From positions 1-14,854 of the forward strand of contig PJAB01001390.1 in assembly GCA_002887195.1 (NCBI GenBank): a stretch of 14,854 bases of DNA. The letters are read 5' to 3'. The stretch is from Chrysochromulina parva. Taxonomy: Eukaryota > Haptophyta > Prymnesiales > Chrysochromulinaceae. Every line of letters starts with the position of its first letter. The first letter of the stretch is position 1. Made by a program: the position numbers and the translations under genes. The notes under the pieces were generated by a model. That model was not told the origin of the DNA. It ran no database searches and saw nothing but the letters and a program-made list of their open reading frames with translations. Below, one piece after another: positions 1 to 6,792 of the stretch.

Positions 1-118
1 CGAGAACTTATTCGACCACACGGAGACACAACTCTCTACACATGAGATCGACATTAACGAAACACATGATTGCATGCTTTCAGCTGTTCACGGTATACCC
101 ATTACCAGCTGTCCGTCA

Positions 119-213
119 TTTGGCACAAGGGCAAAGTGGACCTGCGGGGCCGGCAACGATGATGCACGGTCTTCGTTGATGCCAAAATGCACGCTTCGCG
201 GCACGGCATATTT
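119..213. repeat. 95-bp direct repeat, copy 1
   Basis: This stretch matches 356-450 base for base by eye, with a 237-bp offset. It contains the minus-strand coding-like segment YAVPRSVHFGINEDRASS and its continuation, so the duplication copies apparent coding sequence. Confidence 0.85.
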
Positions 214-355
214 TGTAGCTGTGGCCGGAGCCAATCTCCATCTCACAAGGTGTGAGGTGAGTGCGTGTGGCTCCGCACGGATTCCGCACGGAGCTCCCGC
301 TCCGTGATGGCAGCAACGGTGCCACCAACACGGTGAGCAGGCCGATCTCGATGAG

Positions 356-450
356 TTTGGCACAAGGGCAAAGTGGACCTGCGGGGCCGGCAACGATGAT
401 GCACGGTCTTCGTTGATGCCAAAATGCACGCTTCGCGGCACGGCATATTT
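356..450. repeat. 95-bp direct repeat, copy 2
   Basis: Second copy of the 119-213 repeat. The sequence beyond it diverges on both sides. On the minus strand this copy joins to the upstream piece reading QLPDNCTVPLYYDADK, so it is the better candidate for the original position. Confidence 0.85.
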
Positions 451-487
451 GTCGGCGTCGTAGTACAACGGGACAGTGCAGTTGTCA

Positions 488-534
488 GGTAGTTGCTAGG
501 TAGTTAGGTAGTTGCTAGGTAGTTAGGTAGTTGC
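488..534. repeat. Short tandem repeat, 19-bp unit
   Basis: About two and a half copies of a 19-bp unit beginning GGTAGTTGCTAGG. On the minus strand it reads CAACTACCTAACTACCTAG in tandem, with AG at each unit end. It sits between two coding-like pieces and could be a small intron grown by unit duplication. Confidence 0.7.
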
Positions 535-1028
535 ACTATGACGTCCACAATCCACTCGAGCCCGCGGGCCTTCTTCTCCGCCTCGGTCATGACGGGCTGA
601 GCTGCGCAGCTCACGCACCTTTGAGCTTGTGCAGCACGGTGAATGTGCGCCCATTGTAGTTATTGTAGCTCTAGCTTGTGTGGCTGGAGCCAATCTCCAG
701 CTCACAGCCACGGCCGCTCGCATCGTCCGGCGCCGCCGCCTCCCACAGTAGTCAGTACGGCAAGAGGTGGAGATACGAGCAGGCTTCAAGGAAGGCCGCT
801 TGAGCCTAACTTTGGCACTAGCGAGTTTGCTCGCAGCGGCACAGGCGGTTGACGGCCAGAGCTGGTTGCCACCCCTGCCTGGACTTATCGAGCGACACTA
901 TCGACATCATGTGCAGCTGCCGCATCAGCCCGCGATCCTAATCGGGTGCTCGCGAGACAGCACGAACCAGCCGACGCGTACTTGAAACGCCCGACACGGC
1001 GTCAAGTCGTCCACGTCGCGTAAACGAC

Positions 1029-1895
1029 ATGGACGCCTCCGCTGCCCCTTCCAGTTCGGGCTCGGCTGCGGACGCCGCGGATGAGCAGGCTCCTACGAAG
1101 CCGAAGAAGAAGGTCATCAAGCCTCTGACGGCGAAAAAGCTCGAAAAGCACCTCGCCGAGGCCGAGAACCGCGGTGTCCTCTACTTCTCGCGGATCCCAC
1201 CGTTCATGAAACCCAACAAGCTGCGCAACTTGCTTGAGGGAATGGGCACCGAGGTTTTGCGCGTCTATCTGGCCCCCGAGGACGCCTCGGCGCGCGCCGG
1301 CCGCGTGCGTGCAGGCGGCAACAAGAAGAAGAACTTCACCGAGGCCTGGGTCGAGTTTGACAACAAGCGGCGCGCCAAACGAATCGCGTCGACGCTGAAC
1401 AACACGCCCATCGGCGGCGGCAACCGCGACTTTTACGCGCACGACCTGTGGAACGTCAAGTATTTGCACCGGTTCAAGTGGGCGCACTTGACCGAGAAAA
1501 TTGCGTACGAGGCGCGCGTGCGCCGAGACAAGATGCAGGCAGAGCTCTCTCAGGCCAAGAAGGAAACCTCCTTCTATCTACAAAAGGTGGAGCAAGCGAA
1601 GGCGATCGACGCGATGGAGGATCGCAAGCGCAAGCGCGCCGCTGAGGCGAGCGGCGGCAGCGGCGGCGACCCGGCGGGCCCAGCGGCCACTGACCAGCCA
1701 CCGCTGCGAAAGAAGGCGAAGCATGCCGAAGGTGAGTCCGCACCAAGACGCAGCCGGGTGGCGACGGAGGAGGAGGAGGACGAGGGGCTGCGGCAGGTGC
1801 GCCGGCGCTTCAAGCAGCGTAAGGTCGTCGGACAGCAGGCAGCGAGCGCCACCGCCGTCGGCGACTCGCTCCTCAGCAGCCTTCTTTCGCGCTAG
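1029..1895 (+). CDS. ESF2: ESF2/ABT1 family RRM protein, 18S rRNA maturation factor
   Basis: A single-exon ORF of 288 aa, close to the family's usual 270-320 aa. In yeast and animals these nucleolar proteins work in the small-subunit processome, where they aid early pre-rRNA cleavage and help the helicase Dbp8. The N-terminus is Ala/Ser-rich, then a basic stretch (residues 24-41). The RRM runs from about residue 47 to 147, with an RNP2-like strand GVLYFSRIP (49-57) and an RNP1-like strand NFTEAWVEF (102-110). Next come the family's hallmark segment DLWNVKYLHRFKWAHLTEK (139-157) and a long charged helix (about 158-204). The tail is acidic then basic and ends LLSSLLSR. The ATG at 1029 fits the family start and the ORF needs no intron. 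A donor-like AAGGTGAGT near 1729 lies inside the frame and appears unused, since the reading continues sensibly after it. Confidence 0.9.
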   Translation: MDASAAPSSSGSAADAADEQAPTKPKKKVIKPLTAKKLEKHLAEAENRGVLYFSRIPPFMKPNKLRNLLEGMGTEVLRVYLAPEDASARAGRVRAGGNKKKNFTEAWVEFDNKRRAKRIASTLNNTPIGGGNRDFYAHDLWNVKYLHRFKWAHLTEKIAYEARVRRDKMQAELSQAKKETSFYLQKVEQAKAIDAMEDRKRKRAAEASGGSGGDPAGPAATDQPPLRKKAKHAEGESAPRRSRVATEEEEDEGLRQVRRRFKQRKVVGQQAASATAVGDSLLSSLLSR

Positions 1896-2380
1896 GTGGG
1901 TCGTTGCCATGGTTGCCCCATGCATGATCGCATGCATGGTCGCCTGCATGGTCGTTGCACGTGCGTCGCTCGTGGGGCTTGTCATGGCTCATGGGGGCAC
2001 GTGCTCTGCGACGCAGTGGCACCCCCTGCCCGCTACAAGTCACACGGGTGCGATGTGAGTTGCAGCTAGCTGCGCGCCACGCCCCACGCGTAAGTAGTTT
2101 AGATACATGTAGGTGTGCGGTCTGCGCACGAGGTCTGTCATCTTCGGTAGCATCCGGATGTTCACACTCGATTTCGTTAAATTTCATCGAGGTTCAGGGG
2201 CTTCCAGACACGAGGGCTTCTTCTGACCATCCGAGGGGCGACACCCGCCGCTCGACGCCTGTAGGGACCCCGAAGTGAGGGGCGTTAAGGGGAAAGTGTC
2301 CCATCGTCCAGTCAAGCGCTGGCCGGCTGCAGCACCGCCAGTGCCATCGCGTCCGCCTTTCTCCGATCACACGGTGCGTG
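1896..2380. other. Intergenic stretch, no gene seen
   Basis: Between two plus-strand ORFs. Just past the ESF2 stop, 1918-1957 repeats TGCATG followed by ATCG or GTCG several times. There is no convincing ORF on either strand, no clear poly(A) signal and no RNA gene that I can recognise. Low-scoring ORFs here are by-products of high GC. Confidence 0.5.
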
Positions 2381-3271
2381 ATGCCTTCTTCGCGGGAGGC
2401 GAAAAAGGGTCAGAACGAGCTCAACAACGACAAGCGCCGTCTCTACCGAACGCTGAATCGGCGAACGGCCCTTCATGGACGCTGGGTTCCTGGCATCGTG
2501 CGTGAGCCGAATGGCATCACAGTACATCTCATGGAAAACGGCAATGCAACCCTCGTCCACCCAGATGGCACGACGTTGCACTTGACCACGGCCACGGGGG
2601 ACGCTGTCCGCATCACCCCCGACGGCGTAAGCCGCCGCAGCCTGATTCGTGACAACCGCCCTCCCCAGGCCCTCGGCCCAGCTGCAGTGGCAGTGGCATC
2701 GATGGCACGATCCGTGCCGGTGGTCTTTCCACCGCCTGCACCGGCGCAACCAGCACCACCACCAGTGGCGCTTGCACATCCGCCCCCCACCCCATTAGAA
2801 TTAGGGCACGGACTTGGCGATCCCCCGGTCCTTGCGCCATCGGCACTTGCGTTGCCGGAAGTGCCGCCGCCGCCGCGAATGGCGGTGCCTGCGGTGCTGG
2901 CGTTTGCGGCCGTTGCGACGGCAGGCGGGTCGACGGCGAGCGGGCCGTTTGCGGCAGGCGGGTCGACGGCGAGCGGGCCATCGGTGGGTGGGCCGGCGGG
3001 CGTGGCAGCCTCGATAGCAGAAGGCGCCGCGTCGGCCTCGACCTCAGCACCGGGCGCATGGATTGCGATCAAAGAGGGCCCCGCTGCCGTAGCCACTGGT
3101 GCCGGTACCGGTAACCACCTTGGTGCCGGCGCCGCTTGTGCGAGGATGGCACAGCCGTCGTCAGCCTCGACGACGGACAGCGCGGGTGGGGCAGTGATAC
3201 CGCCCTGCGGCGGAGCTGCGCTGCAACTCCTGATTGACATGGCCGCCCGCCAAACCGCCTTGGATCAATGA
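2381..3271 (+). CDS. Unrecognised protein with beta-rich N-terminus and Ala/Pro-rich low-complexity tail
   Basis: An ORF of 296 aa counted from the ATG at 2381. I do not recognise a family. The first 100 residues look like a folded, charged region, with alternating strands around GNATLVHPDGTTLHL and GDAVRITPDGVSRRS. This is faintly like repeated G-D-G turn motifs but not enough to name a domain. From about residue 100 onward it is Ala/Pro/Gly-rich, with a tandem 11-residue repeat (GGSTASGP core) encoded by a 33-bp duplication. No signal peptide, membrane span or catalytic motif is visible. The opposite strand is also open over most of this length, so high GC rather than selection could explain the ORF. 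A real gene is more likely than not because the N-terminal part has normal composition. It could be one exon of a longer gene. Confidence 0.45.
   Translation: MPSSREAKKGQNELNNDKRRLYRTLNRRTALHGRWVPGIVREPNGITVHLMENGNATLVHPDGTTLHLTTATGDAVRITPDGVSRRSLIRDNRPPQALGPAAVAVASMARSVPVVFPPPAPAQPAPPPVALAHPPPTPLELGHGLGDPPVLAPSALALPEVPPPPRMAVPAVLAFAAVATAGGSTASGPFAAGGSTASGPSVGGPAGVAASIAEGAASASTSAPGAWIAIKEGPAAVATGAGTGNHLGAGAACARMAQPSSASTTDSAGGAVIPPCGGAALQLLIDMAARQTALDQ
2921..2979. repeat. 33-bp tandem duplication inside the Ala/Pro-rich ORF
   Basis: A 26-bp segment beginning GCAGGCGGGTCGACGGCGAG appears at 2921-2946 and again at 2954-2979. The 33-bp period keeps the reading frame and gives two GGSTASGP peptides. 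Confidence 0.85.
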
Positions 3272-3906
3272 TGAAGAGACGACGATGTGTACTTGCTTCA
3301 GATTGTACAGATACGAATACTAACTTCTTCTTATAGATAATCGGCGAATTCCGAATACACTACACCAGCACACTACACACTACACAGGTGGGCCCCGCGG
3401 CTGGATCTGGAGGGGCGCTGGTTTCGTGTTTGCGATGTCGCGTTTTGGCGTGGAACATAGAACTCTTCAGCGCGCACATCAGTGTAGTGAGTAGATTGAG
3501 TTTGAGACGCCCCGCTGCAGACGCGAGAGTGTGAGTGTGGGCGTCAGCGCAGAAGAGCAGAACCTTCTATCCACAGTCGAGTTACGTATACGTCATACTA
3601 GATCACTCGATCACCGCAATCGAATACGCGGCGTACCGCCCACCTCGGCCGCACGAACGAGCATCGACTCTGGGAGATACGGAACGGGAGAACGAGTGGA
3701 ACGACGAGCCGCGCGCGTGCGGTGGGGGGGGGGATATACGCGAGCACAGGCAGCATAACGCATGTGCGCCCCCCGTTATCTTCCCGGACACACCCCACAG
3801 CCGATCCCCTGAGGACGCGAACATGAGCATGCACCACATTAATGAGTCTGACTGGCCGGAGAGCGCACAGGACGGGTTGAGTTGGAACGCTAGTCCTCCT
3901 GCCTGC
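3272..3906. other. Gap between convergent genes; one splice-acceptor-like site
   Basis: There is no convincing gene here. At 3318-3336 lies TACTAACTTCTTCTTATAG, which reads like a classical branch point, pyrimidine tract and 3' splice site on the plus strand. No downstream coding exon that it would serve is evident. ORFs at 3531-4143 on the plus strand have odd composition and overlap the strongly supported phosphatase gene on the other strand. Runs near 3360-3380 repeat CACTACAC. Confidence 0.45.
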
Positions 3907-3946
3907 TCAGATTTGGTCAGATTTGCTCAGATTTGCTCAGATTTGG
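3907..3946. repeat. Four tandem 10-mers overlapping the phosphatase stop codon
   Basis: TCAGATTTGG/C occurs four times head to tail at 3907, 3917, 3927 and 3937. On the minus strand each unit contains TGA, and the last one read supplies the stop codon (3939-3937) of the voltage-sensing phosphatase. Confidence 0.9.
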
Positions 3947-6455
3947 TCGTCCGATCGATCGCCCTCGGCCGCCGCCATCATCTCAGCGAGCGCGGTGCTC
4001 TCACCCGTCGGTCGCGTCGTCTCGGGCATCGCCGACGTCTCCACCGACGACGACGCCCCACTTGCCTTGCGCGCGCGGGCGAGTGCCCCTTGATTGCGCG
4101 TGGCGCTCGACGTCGACGAGTCGGCGCTTGGGTCGGCGCTTAGCTCAGCCTCATGTGCGCCGACCGCCTGATCGACGGCCGCCCCAAGGGTTGGTTTGAT
4201 CGAAGCTTTCTCGAGCAACTCGAAGCGCAGCGTGGCGACGCCCTCCGGACGGTACTTCTTCCCCTTGTTCTTAAAGGCCTTGTCCATCATCTTGAGCGGC
4301 ACCGGCAGCGCGCCCGTGCTGCTGACGAAACCCGTGTGGAAGAGCAGGAAGAACTTGCACCCGCTCTCCTTGCCCGCAATGACGCGCTTGTCGTCCTTCT
4401 TCGACTTCTTCTGACGCATGGCCGTCTCGGGCGTGTCAGCGGTATCCTCCCACGGACCCGTCGGCGCCGCGTCGAACGGCAGCCGCGCCGCCAGGCCCTT
4501 CTTGAGCCGCTTGCGCCGCACCTTGAGAAGGTCGTCGAGGGCGAATACGGAGACCCGAACGTCGCCATCCACGTCGACCCCAGCGAGATCAAACGAGATC
4601 AAAGAGCCCGCGGTGGAGAAGTCGCGCACCGGCGGCGACCAGTGAACCACTTTGCCACGGTCCTCACCCTCACCGCCGTTGCGATGCACCGCACACACGA
4701 GCGCGCCCTTGGGGGCCTTCGCGTACCAATTGACGAGGTCGAGCGAGCGCATCGAAGCGGTGGGGCATGCTGGTGGTCGCACGAGCGATCCTGCCGGCCG
4801 ACCATTCGGGCTCCGGCAGCTGCCATCAGTGCCATCGGGGCTCCAGCAGCTGCTGCTACTGCTGCTGCTCTCCTCCCTCAGGCTCGTGGCCGACTCCTCG
4901 CCCTGCGCGTCTGAGGTGGAGGCGGGCGCACGGCGTCGTCTCGTGGGCTCGGTCAGGTAGGCACTCTGCGCTCGCAACAGCGCGTCGAGCTGGTGAACGT
5001 ACCGGCGCTGCGAGGGGGTGTCGACGCCCTGTAACTCGAGGGCGGCAGGTGGGAGCGCTGCGGTGAGCACTTGCATGGAAGGCAGCTCATCAGTGGCAAT
5101 CAACGAACCTGGTGGAGCTTCGAGCTCGGCCGCAGGTCATCAACGGCAATCAACGGCAATCAACGAACCTGGATCTTCTTCTTTCCGAGACACTTGCATG
5201 CAAGGCAGCTCATCAGTGGCAATCAACGAACCTGGATCTTCTTCTTTCCGAGGGAGAGCTCCGTTCTCTCGAGAGCAAAGTGCGTGAGGGCGTCGTCCGC
5301 GTCGAGGCACGCGCGCGAGTAGAGCAGCCACGCACAGCACATCGAGCCAGTGCGCCCCTTGCCGCCGCGGCAGTGGATCGCGAGCGTGTGCGAGGCGGGC
5401 TTGTGGCGCATCGAGTTGAGGAACGAGACGAATTGGAGCATGTTTGGCGGCGTGTGGTCCTGGATGTCGAAGCGCACGACCTCGCCTGATTTGAACTTGT
5501 CGGGCGGGTACGGCAGCTCCGGGCAGCAGTTGATGATCGTGTACCCGCCCTTGCCGTGGCGCAGCTCGAGAAAGCGAGCGACCTCGGGTAGTGGATTGCG
5601 GTAGAGCGCGGTCCATCCGATCGCCGGCACGGACATGGCGATCAAGTCGGGCAGCACGTACGCGAGATCAAGGTCGAAGCCGTGCTCGAGGTCCACGTAG
5701 CGCTTCTTGTTCTCTCCGGTCGCGTGGCGCGCGGCCGTCGAGGCGCCGCCCTTCACCTGGGTTAGCTTGATGACGAGGCGGGCAGCACGCAACCAGCGTA
5801 GGGCAACGATCATGCCGCGCAGCGCCTTGCCGCCGCGCGCCGCCGTCGAACCGCTCTGGCCCACTTCGGCGTCCGTGCTGCCAAACCCAAGCCCGATCAG
5901 GAAGAGCACAATAGAGAACGTCACCACGAAAAAGTCGAACCAGAACCAAAACGAGCTGAAGAGCTTGTTGCGGAACGCATAGTACCGGATGATTAAGTCG
6001 ACCACAAAAATGAAGAGCACAACGAAGGTGACCACCGCCACGGGAATCATGGCCCCGGGGCCTGCATTCAGCTCCACGAAGAGCATCGCAATGTCAATAA
6101 TCGCAACCACGAGCAGGAAGAGCTGCCACTTCCAGCCCTCAATCATCCAGCGCGCCCGCTGACGCCCCGTCATCCGCTTGCCTGCAGCGTGACCGCCCAA
6201 CGCCTGCACGGCCTCGAGCTTTTCCTGGCGCTTGCGGCGCAGCTCCTCGAGCTGAGCCTCTTCGTCTTCGTCCTTTGGCGGTTGAGTTCGTCCATCGAAC
6301 GGCCCCATCGCAGGCCATTGGGCGTCCTCGAGCACGGACACCGGCAGCACGACCGTCAGCGATGACGAGTGCATGACACTCTTGCCCGCCTCCTGGAAGC
6401 GCTTCAGTGGAGCTGGAGCACGCGACTCGACGATCTGAATGCTGACTTCGGGCAT
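3937..6455 (-). CDS. Voltage-sensing phosphatase (voltage sensor + PTEN-type phosphatase + C2)
   Basis: Two exons, 6455-5232 and 5028-3937, give 771 aa; the 203-nt GT-AG intron is in phase 0. The family dephosphorylates phosphoinositides at the plasma membrane when depolarised. Voltage sensor: S1 about 108-129, S2 136-158, S3 168-190 and S4 211-231, with R213, R220, R223, R226 and K230, plus acidic D121, D153 and D174. The linker ENKKRY (248-253) and GFDLDLAYV match the phosphoinositide-binding linker of animal enzymes. The phosphatase has IQDHTPP (general acid D333) and the P-loop HCRGGKGRTG (C362, R368). Joining the exons restores KKIQGVDTPSQRRYV, a PTEN/VSP signature. The C2 region (about 500-680) ends with KFFLLFHTGFV, like the animal FWFNT strand, and holds low-complexity insertions (about 436-500, 600-630). 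The disordered tail makes it longer than animal forms (about 500-580 aa). All catalytic residues are present. Plain PTEN is excluded by the voltage sensor. Confidence 0.9.
5029..5231 (-). repeat. Intron of the phosphatase gene, made of junction-copying duplications
   Basis: Minus-strand donor GTTCG at 5231, acceptor CAG ending at 5029. The 16-mer GGCAATCAACGAACCT (plus strand), which includes the donor, occurs at 5095, 5155 and 5218. The exon end TGGATCTTCTTCTTTCCGAG occurs at 5170 and 5233, so the complete exon-donor junction is duplicated 63 bp apart. A 45-bp block is also repeated at 5068 and 5191 with one mismatch. The acceptor was chosen because it joins IQ to GVDTPSQ as in animal enzymes. 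The splice sites are inferred; the repeats are seen. Confidence 0.8.
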
Positions 6456-6769
6456 GTCGGGCGGTCGAGAAGGGCACTCGACGCCCCCACTTCAGCCGGC
6501 CCTTCCGAAGCGGTGATATGAAGCCCGACCCCTGCCACGCGGTCGGCAGTCGTCTCCAAGTTCCTTCACACTTCACTTCACAAACAAAGCGGGAGAAAAA
6601 AGGACCCAGGGCTAAAATTTCCACAAGAACAAACAAGCCATGGTGGCGCCTGCAACAATCCTCGACCTCCTAGGCTGCGTTGCAGACGTCCGTGATTCGA
6701 AGCGACGCATCTTCGATCTTGAAGCGACGACATTCATTTATCCGGATAGTTGGCGCCCACCTTTGCCTT
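6456..6769. other. Gap between TCF25 stop and phosphatase start
   Basis: The two minus-strand genes are head to tail, so this 314 bp should hold the TCF25 3' end and the phosphatase promoter and 5' leader. I see no TATA box, no clear poly(A) signal and no ORF of normal composition. Near 6580-6640 the plus strand is A-rich. Confidence 0.5.
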
Positions 6770-6792
6770 TTAGTTGGCGCCCACCTTTGCCT
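6747..6792. repeat. 24-bp tandem duplication across the TCF25 stop codon
   Basis: The 22-mer beginning TAGTTGGCGCCCACCTTTGC occurs at 6747 and 6771. The duplication spans the stop codon (6772-6770), so the last coding residues (QAKVGAN) are repeated in frame just after the stop. Confidence 0.85.

Larger units (their letters stand above)
1..790 (-). other. Coding-like fragments of an unidentified minus-strand gene, rearranged
   Basis: Several short stretches read like protein on the minus strand but do not join in one frame. They are SYNNYNGRTFTVLHKLK (about 665-615), then VMTEAEKKARGLEWIVD (about 593-543), then QLPDNCTVPLYYDADKYAVP followed by a continuation (about 500-356). Stops and frame changes separate them. 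They could be exons of one gene cut by very short introns, or a decayed and duplicated gene. The YAVPRSVHFG part occurs twice because of a 95-bp repeat. A hydrophobic run, LIEIGLLTVLVAPLL, lies in another frame near 350-306. I do not recognise the family. The gene could run off the left edge. The existence of coding-like pieces is seen; their membership in one gene is inference. Confidence 0.3.

Noticed and set aside
767..985. A 72-aa plus-strand ORF with a signal-peptide-like start (LTLALASLLAAAQA)
   Set aside because: It is short, has no mature domain, ends just before ESF2 and has no sign of conservation. The hydrophobic run is the kind often met by chance in GC-rich DNA.
2473..3240. A 255-aa minus-strand ORF opposite the Ala/Pro-rich ORF
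   Set aside because: Its composition is a mirror of the GC-rich plus-strand gene, with long Gly/Ala/Pro runs and no folded region. The plus-strand frame has the more normal N-terminus.
3535..4143. A 202-aa plus-strand ORF
   Set aside because: Its second half is Arg-rich and overlaps the C-terminus of the phosphatase, whose frame is supported by homology. No motif is visible.
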